Origin: Actinomadura barringtoniae
Lineage (GTDB): Bacteria > Actinomycetota > Actinomycetes > Streptosporangiales > Streptosporangiaceae
NCBI RefSeq assembly: GCF_017573505.1
Contig: NZ_JAGEOJ010000030.1
Location: forward strand, 38,041 to 102,040
DNA: 64,000 bases
Reading direction: 5' to 3'
The notes under the pieces were generated by a model, which saw only the letters and a program-made list of their open reading frames with translations, was not told the origin of the DNA and did no database searches. How positions within the stretch are numbered: the first letter of the stretch is position 1; each line of letters opens with the position of its first letter. A program made the position numbers and the translations under genes. Positions 49,436 through 57,826 of this stretch are shown here, piece by piece.

Positions 49436-50655
49436 GAGTTCTGGTCTATCCGCACGCGATGGAGATCGGCGGCAGCCAGCTCAACGCGATCGAACTGGCC
49501 GGCGCGGTCCGCGACCTGGGCCACGAGGTGGTCGTCGCGGGCGAGCCCGGTCCCCTCGTGGAGCGGGTCCTGGAGGCCGGGATCGAGCACGTTCCGCTGG
49601 ATCCGGGGCGGCGGCGGCCGTCGGTGTCGACGGTCCGGCTGCTGCGGCGGCTGGTCGCCGAGCGCGGCTTCGACATCGTGCACGGGTACGAGTGGCCTCC
49701 CGGGCTGGAGGCCTTCTACGCGGCGCGGTCGCGTGCGGGCTCGGCGGCGGTCTGCACGGTGATGTCGATGTCGGTCGCGCCGTTCCTGCCGCCGTCGCTG
49801 CCGCTGGTGGTCGGCACCGGCCAGATCAGGCGGTCGGTCCTGGACCGGCGGGGGAGCCGTCCGGGCGCGGTGCACCTGATCGAGCCGCCGGTGGACGTGC
49901 GGGCGAACTCGCCGGGCCATCCGGTCAAGGCCTTCCGTTCGCGGTTCGGGCTTGAGCCGGGGCCGATCGACGTGGTCGTGGTCTGCCGGTTGGTCGCCGA
50001 GCTGAAGCTGGAGGGGCTGCTGACGGCGATCGAGGTGACGGGCCGGCTCGCGGGCGAGCTGCCGCTGCGGCTGATCATCGTGGGGGACGGGCCGAGCCGC
50101 GACGTGGTCGAGGCGCGCGCCGCCGAGGTCAACCGGCGCGCGGGCCGCCAGGCGGTCGTGCTGACCGGCTCGATCGACGACCCGCGGCCCGCGTACGCGG
50201 CGGCGTCCATCGCGCTCGGCATGGGCGGGTCGGCGCTGCGCGCGATGGCGTTCGCCCGGCCGCTCATCGTTCAGGGGGAACGGGGCTTCTTCGAGCTCCT
50301 CACCCCGGAGACGAGCGCCACGTTCCTTGAGCAGGGCTGGTACGGCGTCGGCGGCGAAGGCGCCGCCACCCTCGAACTGCTGCTGCGCGAGCTGGCCGCC
50401 GACGAGGGCCGCCGCAAGGAGCTGGGCGACTACGGGCGTGAGGTGGTCACCGGCAGGTTCAGCCTTGAGCGCGCCGCCCGCGTCCAGGAGACGATCTACG
50501 AAGAGGCGCTGGCGGCCCGGGCCGCACCGGCCGTCGCCGAACGCTGGGACGTGGCCGCCTCCGCGGGCCGCGTCCTGGCCTACAAGGTCGCGCGCAAGGC
50601 ACGCCGCCTCCGCGGCTCCGCCGCCCGCGACGACTTCAACGCGGTGGCCAAGTGA
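49432..50655 (+). CDS. Glycosyltransferase family 4
   Basis: 407 residues. GT-B: VLVYPHAMEIGGSQLNAIEL at the N-terminus, VVVCRLVAELKLEGLLTAIE and LIIVGDGPSRDVVEARA in the C-terminal domain, and a donor-site region near GMGGSALRAMAFARP in place of the usual EPFG-type motif. Adds a sugar to the lipid-linked repeat unit. ATG overlaps the aminotransferase stop (ATGA). Confidence 0.9.
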   Translation: MRVLVYPHAMEIGGSQLNAIELAGAVRDLGHEVVVAGEPGPLVERVLEAGIEHVPLDPGRRRPSVSTVRLLRRLVAERGFDIVHGYEWPPGLEAFYAARSRAGSAAVCTVMSMSVAPFLPPSLPLVVGTGQIRRSVLDRRGSRPGAVHLIEPPVDVRANSPGHPVKAFRSRFGLEPGPIDVVVVCRLVAELKLEGLLTAIEVTGRLAGELPLRLIIVGDGPSRDVVEARAAEVNRRAGRQAVVLTGSIDDPRPAYAAASIALGMGGSALRAMAFARPLIVQGERGFFELLTPETSATFLEQGWYGVGGEGAATLELLLRELAADEGRRKELGDYGREVVTGRFSLERAARVQETIYEEALAARAAPAVAERWDVAASAGRVLAYKVARKARRLRGSAARDDFNAVAK

Positions 50656-52166
50656 TGAAGGAGCGGTTGCCGGGGGGTCTGGGGGGTCGTCCCCCCAGGA
50701 AGACACGTCTGACGGTGGGCGACGAGGACTCCTTGTTCGGCAAGGCGTCGCGGGCCCTCGGCTGGAGCCTGGTCAACACGGCCGCGGCACGGCTCGGAAC
50801 GCTGGCCATCGGCATCGCGCTCGCCCGGCTGCTCGGACCCAAGGAGTTCGGCGTCTTCGCGGTCGCGATGGTCGCGCTGCTGGCCGTGCTGAGCTTCCAC
50901 GAGCTGGGCGTGAGCCTGGCGATCGTGCGCTGGCCCGGCGACCCGCGCGAGATCGCCCCCACGGTCGCGACGATCTCGGTGGCGTCCAGCGTCGTGATCT
51001 ACGCCGGGTGCTACCTCGGCGCGCCCGCGTTCGCCTCCGCGATGGGCGCGCCGGCGGCGACCGGCGTGATCAGGCTGCTCACGCTCAGCGTCGTCGTCAG
51101 CGGGCTCGTCGCCGTCCCGGCGGCGCTGCTGCAGCGCGGCTTCCGGCAGGACCGCAAGATGCTCGCCGACCAGGTCAACAACTGGGGCGGCGCGGTCGTG
51201 TCGATCGCGCTCGCCGCGACCGGCACCGGGGCGATGAGCCTGGCGATCGGGCGGCTGGTCGGGGCCACCGCCTCGGCGCTGCTGCTGGTGAAGGCCTCAC
51301 CCGAGCCGCTGCGGTTCGGCTTCGACGTCGAGAAGGCGCGGGCGCTGCTGCGGTTCGGGCTGCCGCTGGCCGGGTCGAGCGTCGTCGTCTTCGCCGTCGC
51401 CACCGTCGACCAGCTGGTCGTCGGCAACGTGCTCGGCGCGACCGCGCTCGGCTTCTACGTGCTGGCGTTCAACCTGTCCAACTGGCCGGTCACCATGTTC
51501 TCCCAGCCGGTCCGCAGCGTCGCGCCCGCCGCGTTCGCCCGCCTGCAGCACGATCCGCCCAAGCTGCGCGGTGCGTTCCTGTCCACCCTCGGCCTGCTCG
51601 CCGGGCTGACCCTGCCGATCTGCCTGCTGCTGTCCGGCGCGGCCCAGCCGCTGATCAGGCTGGTGTACGGATCGCAGTGGGGGCCCGCGGCCGACGCGTT
51701 GCAGTGGCTGGCGATCCTGGGCGGGCTGCGGATCATGTTCGAGCTGATGTACGACTACTTCGTCGTGCTGGCCCAGTCCCGCGCGGTGTTCACCATCCAG
51801 CTCATCTGGCTGGTCGTGCTCACCCCCGCGCTGGTCGCGGGCGCCAGGCTGTGGGGCATCCCGGGCGTCGGTGCCGCGCACGTCGCGGTCGCCGCGCTCG
51901 TCGTCCTGCCGCTCTACCTCTGGGAGCTGCACCGGGACGAGATCTCGGTGACCTCCGTGCTGGCACGGCTCGCGCCGCCCGCGCTGGTCGCCGCGGCGGT
52001 CGGGCTGGCCGCCGTCGCCGCCCACCTGGCGATCCCGCTCGACCTGATCGCGCTCGGCGTCGCCGGCACGGTCGCGCTCGCGGCGATCGCGCTGTTCTTC
52101 CACCGGACCCGAGGCACCCTCAGCGGGCTGCGAACCTTGGAGGGCGCCGATGCCGGCTCCGCGTGA
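50652..52166 (+). CDS. wzx: Wzx-type polysaccharide flippase (MOP superfamily)
   Basis: 504 residues from GTG 50652 (ATG 50655 also possible). About 12-14 transmembrane helices; LGWSLVNTAAARLGTLAIGI begins the first, ARLLGPKEFGVFAVAMVALL the second. MOP/PST family flippase that moves undecaprenyl-linked repeat units across the membrane. The first 20 codons hold a GC hairpin repeat (50679-50698; GGLGGRPPRK), so the native N-terminus may start later, for example near GTG 50715. Confidence 0.92.
   Translation: MMKERLPGGLGGRPPRKTRLTVGDEDSLFGKASRALGWSLVNTAAARLGTLAIGIALARLLGPKEFGVFAVAMVALLAVLSFHELGVSLAIVRWPGDPREIAPTVATISVASSVVIYAGCYLGAPAFASAMGAPAATGVIRLLTLSVVVSGLVAVPAALLQRGFRQDRKMLADQVNNWGGAVVSIALAATGTGAMSLAIGRLVGATASALLLVKASPEPLRFGFDVEKARALLRFGLPLAGSSVVVFAVATVDQLVVGNVLGATALGFYVLAFNLSNWPVTMFSQPVRSVAPAAFARLQHDPPKLRGAFLSTLGLLAGLTLPICLLLSGAAQPLIRLVYGSQWGPAADALQWLAILGGLRIMFELMYDYFVVLAQSRAVFTIQLIWLVVLTPALVAGARLWGIPGVGAAHVAVAALVVLPLYLWELHRDEISVTSVLARLAPPALVAAAVGLAAVAAHLAIPLDLIALGVAGTVALAAIALFFHRTRGTLSGLRTLEGADAGSA
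50679..50698. repeat. Second copy of the GGGGGG-TCGT-CCCCCC hairpin
   Basis: CTGGGGGGTCGTCCCCCCAG is a perfect inverted repeat within the first codons of the flippase gene. Its 17-base core equals that at 46125-46141, and both encode the peptide GGRPP in the same frame. Confidence 0.85.
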
Positions 52167-52824
52167 CCTGGTGATCGTCGGCGCGGGCGGCTTCGGCCGC
52201 GAGACCGCGCAGGCCGTGACCGCCATGCCCGAGTGGAACCTGCTGGGCTACGCCGACGACGACCCCGCCCGGATCGGCACCGCGGTCGACGGCGTGCCGA
52301 TCCTGGGCAACGCCAAGGAGGTCGCGGCCGAACGTCCCGGCGCCCGGCTGGTCGTCTGCACGGGGAGCCCCGGCGACTACGCCAGCCGAGGCCGGATCGT
52401 GCGGCGGCTCGGCCTGCCGGAATCGCGCTACGCCACCCTGGTCCACCCCGCCGCCTGGGTGTCGCCGACCTCGCGCATCGGCCCCGGCTCGGTCCTGCTG
52501 GCCCAGACGGTGCTGACCGCCGCCGTCCGGGTCGGCGCGCACGTCGCGATCATGCCGCACGTGACGCTGACCCACGACGACGTGATCGAGGACCTGGTCA
52601 CGATCGCCGCCGGGGCCCGGCTGAGCGGCGGCGTCCGGGTGTGCTCCGGCGCGTACGTCGGCACGGGCGCGCTCGTCCGCCAGGGCGTCACCATCGGCGC
52701 GGGCGCCCTGATCGGCATGGGCGCGGTCGTTCTCGACGACGTACCACCAGGTGAGGTGTGGATCGGCTCCCCAGCGCGATATCTGCGGCCGTCGCCGCAC
52801 CACCGAAAGGAAGAACGAGCATGA
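52150..52824 (+). CDS. PglD/NeuD-type sugar O- or N-acyltransferase
   Basis: 224 residues from ATG 52150, with GGAGG ribosome-binding site; overlaps the flippase by 17 bases. N-terminal Rossmann-like nucleotide-sugar domain (LVIVGAGGFGRETAQAVTAM), then left-handed beta-helix repeats with the catalytic His likely in MPHVTLTHDDVIEDLVTIAA. Acetylates (or otherwise acylates) a UDP-amino sugar, probably the product of one of the two aminotransferases. Confidence 0.88.
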   Translation: MPAPRDLVIVGAGGFGRETAQAVTAMPEWNLLGYADDDPARIGTAVDGVPILGNAKEVAAERPGARLVVCTGSPGDYASRGRIVRRLGLPESRYATLVHPAAWVSPTSRIGPGSVLLAQTVLTAAVRVGAHVAIMPHVTLTHDDVIEDLVTIAAGARLSGGVRVCSGAYVGTGALVRQGVTIGAGALIGMGAVVLDDVPPGEVWIGSPARYLRPSPHHRKEERA

Positions 52825-53906
52825 CCGACGTCCCCTTCGTTGACCTGGCCGCCGCGCACGCCGAGGTGGAGCGGCAGGTACGGGCGGGATTCGATCGCGT
52901 CCTCGCCACGACGGCGTTCGTGAACGGCGAGGACGTCGAGTCGTTCGAACGCGAGTACGCCCACCTGTGCCACGCCGAGCACTGCGTCGGCGTGGGCAAC
53001 GGCACCGACGCCCTGGAACTGGCCATGCGCGCGTTGGGCGTGGGCCCGGGCTCGGAAGTGATCCTCCCGGCCAACACCTTCGTGGCGACCGCCGAGGCGG
53101 TGGTCCGGGCGGGTGCGATGCCCGTCCTGGTGGACGTGGACGACCAACGCCTGCTCATGGACCCCGCGAGGACGGCCGACGCCGTCGGACGGGCCACCGG
53201 CGCGATCGTGCCCGTCCACCTCTACGGGCGCCTGGCCGGCGTCGAGGACTTCCTGGACTTCGGTCCTCCCGTTCTGGAGGACGCGGCCCAGTCCCAGGGC
53301 GCCGAACGCGACGGCACGGGCCTGTTCGGCGCGATCGCCGCCACGAGCTTCTACCCCGGCAAGAACCTCGGCGCGTACGGCGACGGCGGAGCGGTCGTGA
53401 CCGATTCCGACGAACTCGCCAGGAAGGTCCGGCTGCTGCGGGACCATGGGAGCGAGCGGAAGTACCACCACGAGATCGTGGGCTTCAACTCGCGGCTGGA
53501 CACCCTGCAGGCGGTGGTCCTCCGGGCCAAGCTGCGCCGCCTCGCCGGGTGGAACGAGCAACGGCGCACGGCGGCGGCCCGCTACCACGAGCTGCTCGCC
53601 GACCTACCGGACGTCGTCCTGCCGCCCCCGGCGGGCGAGGACCACGTCTGGCACCTGTACGTCATCCGTGTTCCCCGGCGGGACGAGGTCGCCGGGAGAC
53701 TGGGCGAACTGGGGGTGCGGACCGGCGTTCACTATCCGGTGCCGGTGCACCTCCAGCCGGCGTTCCGCCATCTGGGCCACGCCCCGGGCGACTTCCCGGT
53801 GGCCGAGGCGGCCGCCGGGGAGATCCTGTCGCTGCCGATGTTCCCTCAGATCACCGAGGAACAGCAGCTGCAGGTCGCCGACGCCCTGCGCAAGTCCCTC
53901 GGCTGA
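52821..53906 (+). CDS. DegT family aminotransferase, WbpE/WlbC-like
   Basis: 361 residues. Closely follows WbpE patterns: VPFVDLAAAHAEVERQVRAG at the start, GVGNGTDALELAMRALGVGP, EDAAQSQGAE, Schiff-base Lys in TSFYPGKNLGAYGDGGAVVT, RKYHHEIVGFNSRLDTLQAV and VHYPVPVHLQPAF. WbpE aminates C3 of UDP-3-keto-GlcNAcA using glutamate. ATG overlaps the acyltransferase stop. Confidence 0.9.
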   Translation: MTDVPFVDLAAAHAEVERQVRAGFDRVLATTAFVNGEDVESFEREYAHLCHAEHCVGVGNGTDALELAMRALGVGPGSEVILPANTFVATAEAVVRAGAMPVLVDVDDQRLLMDPARTADAVGRATGAIVPVHLYGRLAGVEDFLDFGPPVLEDAAQSQGAERDGTGLFGAIAATSFYPGKNLGAYGDGGAVVTDSDELARKVRLLRDHGSERKYHHEIVGFNSRLDTLQAVVLRAKLRRLAGWNEQRRTAAARYHELLADLPDVVLPPPAGEDHVWHLYVIRVPRRDEVAGRLGELGVRTGVHYPVPVHLQPAFRHLGHAPGDFPVAEAAAGEILSLPMFPQITEEQQLQVADALRKSLG

Positions 53907-53917
53907 AGGGGTTCCGC

Positions 53918-54868
53918 ATGCGAAAGCTACTCCTGCTCGTCCCGGCCATCGCGCTCTGCGCGGCGTCGGGCTGCTCGGGCGACGACAAGCCCGCCGCGAA
54001 GGCGAACGGCCAGGCGCCGTCGCCGGCTCCGCCGCCCGCCAACGCGGTCCCCGCGCCGCCACTGGTCCTGAAGACCCCGGCCCCGACGGGCGGCGAGGGC
54101 GCGAGCATCACGTGGCCCACGCTCGCCACCACCGGCGTTCCCCGCGGCCGCAAGCTGAAGCCGAGCGGCCCCATCACGGTGAGCAAGCCCGGCACCGTCA
54201 TCGACGGCCTCCTGGTGAGCACCGAGATCAACGTCGTGGCCAGCAACGTGACGATCCGCAACACCCACCTCGTGGGCGCGGGCCAGTGGGGCATCATCCA
54301 GCGCAAGGGCGCCTCGGGGCTGCGCGTGGAGAACTCCGAGATCAACGGGGACGGCCGCACCAAGGTCCAGTACGGCATCGTCAACCAGGGCGGCATGATC
54401 ACCGTGCGCAAGACCCAGGTCCACACCGTCAGCAACGGCATCAACACCGATCACGGCCTCATCGAGGACAACGTGATCCGCCAGCTGAAGGAGTTCCCGA
54501 AGGACCACGTGACGGGCGTCCAGTCCAACAGCGGTCCCGCGCCCGGCCTGTCCCTGGTGGTCCGCCACAACGTGATCCTCAACCCGGTGTCGCAGACGTC
54601 CGCGATCTCCATCTACCAGGACTTCGGCCGCGCGCACGACGTGACGATCGAAGGCAACTACCTGGCGGGCGGCGGCTACGCGCTCTACGGCGGCAAGGGA
54701 CGCTTCGGCCCGTCCTTCAACATCAAGGTCGTGCGCAACATCTTCAGCCGTTCCGTCTTCAAGAAGGGCGGCTTCTTCGGCCCGGTCACCGCGTTCGAGG
54801 CCCGGGGCAAGGGCAACCTCTGGCAGGGCAACATCTGGGCCGAGACCGGCAGACCCGTGACCCCCTGA
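53918..54868 (+). CDS. Lipoprotein with right-handed parallel beta-helix domain
   Basis: 316 residues. A lipoprotein signal ends at AASGC (Cys19). A Pro/Ala linker (about 27-60) follows, then beta-helix repeats with Asn/Val/Ile ladders (ASNVTIRNTHLVGAGQWGII; ENSEINGDG; GLIEDNVIRQL; VVRHNVILNP; VTIEGNYLAGGGYALYGGKG). Fold as in polysaccharide lyases, epimerases and hydrolases; no catalytic set is assignable. Outer-face anchored, last gene of the forward operon; may trim or bind the polymer. Terminator immediately downstream. Confidence 0.85.
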   Translation: MRKLLLLVPAIALCAASGCSGDDKPAAKANGQAPSPAPPPANAVPAPPLVLKTPAPTGGEGASITWPTLATTGVPRGRKLKPSGPITVSKPGTVIDGLLVSTEINVVASNVTIRNTHLVGAGQWGIIQRKGASGLRVENSEINGDGRTKVQYGIVNQGGMITVRKTQVHTVSNGINTDHGLIEDNVIRQLKEFPKDHVTGVQSNSGPAPGLSLVVRHNVILNPVSQTSAISIYQDFGRAHDVTIEGNYLAGGGYALYGGKGRFGPSFNIKVVRNIFSRSVFKKGGFFGPVTAFEARGKGNLWQGNIWAETGRPVTP

Positions 54869-54869
54869 C

Positions 54870-54912
54870 AAGCAGGCCGGGGTCACACCTGAGGAGTGAC
54901 TCCGGCCTGCTT
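54870..54912. terminator. Bidirectional terminator ending two converging polysaccharide operons
   Basis: 17-base arms (AAGCAGGCCGGGGTCAC / GTGACTCCGGCCTGCTT, one G-U pair) around a 9-base loop. It overlaps the stop codon of the convergent O-antigen-ligase-type gene at 54883. Confidence 0.9.
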
Positions 54913-56214
54913 CTCGTGGGTGAGCCGCCAGAGGGCGCCGCAGCAGCCCAGGACCAGGAACATCAGGTTCGCGACCATCGGGAAGCTGAAGGCGTCGAAC
55001 GTACCGAAGGAGAACAGCGCCACCGCCATCGAGGCGGCGAAGCACTGCGCCATGTGGCGTACCTCGGGATCGGTGCTGGCGCGGCGGGCTGAACGGGCCA
55101 TGAACCAGCCGGACAGGATCACGGTGAGGAGCACCAGCAGGCCCACGATGCCCGTCTCGACCAGCGACAGCAGGTACTGGTTGTCCAGGATGCGGTACGT
55201 CTTGGGCAGGTAGGTGCCGAAGCCCCGGCCCAGCCACGGCTTATGGACGACGGTCGTGCCGAGCACCACGTAGTCGTTGGTGCGGGTGACGGTGCTGGAG
55301 TCCGAGCCGATGTCGGTGACCAGGTTGGTCAGCGTGCCGATGAGGCCGGGGACGACGGCGCGGAGGGCGACCATGAGGACGCCCAGGACCAGGATCGCCG
55401 TGACGCGCCAGATCGCCGGCCAGATCGGCAGGATGACCACGCACACCACGGCCAGGCCCAGGACCGCCGAACGCGAGACGGTCATCGGCAGGACCATCAG
55501 GATCAGGAAGACCAGGACCCAGCGCCGCCCCTTCTTGCCCTCGGGGGCGTAGACGGCGCCGTGGACGGCCAGGGGCAGGAGCATCGCCAGCACCACGCCG
55601 AACTCGATCGGGTGGGTGGCGGTCGCCATGGGCCGGTTGAACTCGTCGCGGGCCAGCAGCGAGGTGTACTGGGTGGCCGTCGTGAGGCCGGGGAAGGCCA
55701 GGTGACCGGCCAGGTCCAGCCCGGTGAAGAACTGGATGCCGCCCAGCACCGCGATGATGCCGCCGCCCGTGACCAGCCGTCGCCGTACGGCCTCCAGCCG
55801 GTCGATGCGGGGGATGCCGTCGGCGGCCAGGAGCGCGACCCCGGCCCAGCCCGCGGTGAGGATGAGGCCCCGGTCGGCGGCGTTGGACTCCAGGCCGGGC
55901 AGCGGCCGGGTCATCGCGGCGGCGTAGGAGGCCAGCATCGCGCAGACGAAGAGGACCACGAGGGTCCGGACGGGCTGGGTGCCGCGCACCGGCGTGGTGC
56001 GGGCCGTGATCATCGCGCTGATGTACCAGAACAGGCAGAGCACGGCCATGATCCCGGCCGGCGTTCCGGCGGCGCCCAGCGGGCCCACCACGAAGCGGGC
56101 CGGGACCACGGTCAGCACGATGACGAACAGGCTGAGGACGGTGACGCCGTCCACCTGCCCGAGGAGGGGACGGGACGCCGCCGCGGTCCGGCCGGCGGAG
56201 AGGGAGAGCGACAT
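54883..56214 (-). CDS. O-antigen ligase/polymerase-like membrane protein (Wzy/WaaL)
   Basis: 443 residues with about 12 transmembrane helices. The Wzy_C-type region is recognisable: THPIEFGVVLAMLLPLAVHG, VSRSAVLGLAVVCVVILP, a periplasmic-type loop ending WLGRGFGTYLPKTYRILDNQ, then YLLSLVETGIVGLLVLL. Expected to polymerise or ligate the lipid-linked repeat units outside the membrane. Starts 4 bases after the Wzz-like gene, so they form an operon. Confidence 0.88.
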   Translation of the reverse strand: MSLSLSAGRTAAASRPLLGQVDGVTVLSLFVIVLTVVPARFVVGPLGAAGTPAGIMAVLCLFWYISAMITARTTPVRGTQPVRTLVVLFVCAMLASYAAAMTRPLPGLESNAADRGLILTAGWAGVALLAADGIPRIDRLEAVRRRLVTGGGIIAVLGGIQFFTGLDLAGHLAFPGLTTATQYTSLLARDEFNRPMATATHPIEFGVVLAMLLPLAVHGAVYAPEGKKGRRWVLVFLILMVLPMTVSRSAVLGLAVVCVVILPIWPAIWRVTAILVLGVLMVALRAVVPGLIGTLTNLVTDIGSDSSTVTRTNDYVVLGTTVVHKPWLGRGFGTYLPKTYRILDNQYLLSLVETGIVGLLVLLTVILSGWFMARSARRASTDPEVRHMAQCFAASMAVALFSFGTFDAFSFPMVANLMFLVLGCCGALWRLTHEKQAGVTPQV

Positions 56215-56218
56215 GGCC

Positions 56219-56959
56219 CTACGCGTCCGGCTCCGACATCGAGGACCGGCGTCTCGGGACGTTCCCGTTCGACATCGTCGGAACGCCCGACGAGCGCGGG
56301 CGAGGACGGGCCGTGACGCCGCGCCGGCCGGGACCGTCGAGGTCGGAACGGCCGCGCTTGCGGCGTTCGGACAGGACCTCGGCGAAGAGCGGGACCGCGA
56401 CCGTGATGACCAGCCCCAGGAAGAGCACCATCACGATGAGGCGGAGCTTGTCGGTGGACGCCCGGGCCGCCTTGGGGCTCGAGCTGATGAGGTTCATCTT
56501 GATCTGGGCCTTGGGGGAGACGCTCTCCTGAGCCTGCAGGTGGGTGAGCTTCTGCGGCACCATGGCGATCAGCGAGTCGAGCGTCTTCTTGGTGTCGCTC
56601 GCGTCGGTGCCGGTGACCTCGATCGCCAGGACGGGACCGGCGGAGTCGGGGGCCACACCGACCATGTAGGTGGAGGTCAGGCCCTGGGTCTTCAGGTCCT
56701 GGGCGGTCTTCTCGTCCATCATCTCCCGGCCGAGGACCTCGGCGGTCACGGTGAGGGAGCTGTCGAAGACCAGCCACGGGTTGCCGCCCGCCTGCTTGGC
56801 CTGGACGGGCGAGGCCAGCAGGACGCCGGTCGCCTTGGCCTTGTAGGTCCACGGCGTGGCGACGGCGATGTAGCCGGTCCCGATGAGTGCCAACAGCAGG
56901 AGCGGCACGGTGAGCCACCAGCGCCGCAGGAGCGTTCCCAGCCAGTCGAGCAGATCCAC
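56219..56959 (-). CDS. Wzz-type chain-length determinant / polysaccharide co-polymerase
   Basis: 246 residues from GTG 56959 (ribosome-binding site GGGGGA). N-terminal transmembrane helix (WWLTVPLLLLALIGTGYIAV), an extracytoplasmic helical domain, a second helix (LIVMVLFLGLVITVAVPLFA at about 175-194) and a basic cytoplasmic tail without a kinase domain. Pairs with the polymerase gene just downstream and likely sets chain length. Confidence 0.85.
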   Translation of the reverse strand: MDLLDWLGTLLRRWWLTVPLLLLALIGTGYIAVATPWTYKAKATGVLLASPVQAKQAGGNPWLVFDSSLTVTAEVLGREMMDEKTAQDLKTQGLTSTYMVGVAPDSAGPVLAIEVTGTDASDTKKTLDSLIAMVPQKLTHLQAQESVSPKAQIKMNLISSSPKAARASTDKLRLIVMVLFLGLVITVAVPLFAEVLSERRKRGRSDLDGPGRRGVTARPRPRSSGVPTMSNGNVPRRRSSMSEPDA

Positions 56960-57106
56960 CGGTCCCCCTTATGAGCCACTGTTGATGACGTGGCCGGTAG
57001 CGATGCGGTTGGCCGGGGCGCCCGATCTGGCCACACCCGGCGAGCGGCCGCCGCCGGTGTCCTGTCCGTGCCACGATGTGACGTACTTGGGGGACAGGAG
57101 CGGCTT

Positions 57107-57826
57107 GTGGCGGTTCGAGATTTCTTCGGCGCGCTGGTGCGCAACCCGCTGGTGGTGCTGCTGATCGCGGCGCTCACGGCGATCCCGCTGGTGCGGGTCG
57201 AGCTCACGCCACCCCGGTACCAGGCACGCTCGGTGGTGACGTTCCTGTCGCCCGCCGCGCCGTTCCCGCGGAACGCGTTCGCCAGCTTCACCCCGGCCCT
57301 GGTCACCATGGCCGAGGTGTCGTCGCGGTGGCTGCAGGGCTCGGTCGCGCGGCGGACGATCCGGGCGGCGGGCGGCACCGGGGAGTACCAGGTGGTGTTC
57401 GCCAACCGCGGCAGCGAGGAAGTGCCGATCCACGACCAGCCCTACCTCACCGTGACGACGACGGCGGGCGAGCCCGGCCTGGCGCGCCAGACCATGCAGG
57501 CCGTGCTGAAGGTCATGCGCGACAAGCTGCGCGGCGACCAGGTGAACGAGGGCGCGCGGCCCGGGTCGTACATCTCCTGGCAGATCACGGCGGGCAGCGA
57601 CCGGCCCGTCGCGGTGGCGGGCCGGCCCTCCCACGCTCTGATAGCCATCATGCTGATCGGCCTGATGGGCGCGGTGTACGCGGCGGTCACCGTCGACCGC
57701 CGGCGGCGGCGCGCGGACCGCCGCGATCCCGCCGGGCGTCCCGGTCGCGCCGGCCGCGCGGGAGACGGAGCCGGTCGCGGATGGCTGCGCGTGCCACGAG
57801 CACGACGAACGCGAAGTTCGTCGTGA
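57107..57826 (+). CDS. Second Wzz-like two-helix membrane protein
   Basis: 239 residues from GTG 57107 (ribosome-binding site GGGGGACAGGAG). Topology as in Wzz: N-terminal helix (NPLVVLLIAALTAIPLV), a periplasmic-side domain (ARSVVTFLSPAAPFPRN...), and a C-terminal helix (ALIAIMLIGLMGAVYAAVTV), then a very Arg-rich tail. Divergent from the first Wzz-like gene. The last 140 bases overlap the convergent WecG-like gene, and the Arg-rich tail is the overlapped part. Confidence 0.75.
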   Translation: MAVRDFFGALVRNPLVVLLIAALTAIPLVRVELTPPRYQARSVVTFLSPAAPFPRNAFASFTPALVTMAEVSSRWLQGSVARRTIRAAGGTGEYQVVFANRGSEEVPIHDQPYLTVTTTAGEPGLARQTMQAVLKVMRDKLRGDQVNEGARPGSYISWQITAGSDRPVAVAGRPSHALIAIMLIGLMGAVYAAVTVDRRRRRADRRDPAGRPGRAGRAGDGAGRGWLRVPRARRTRSSS

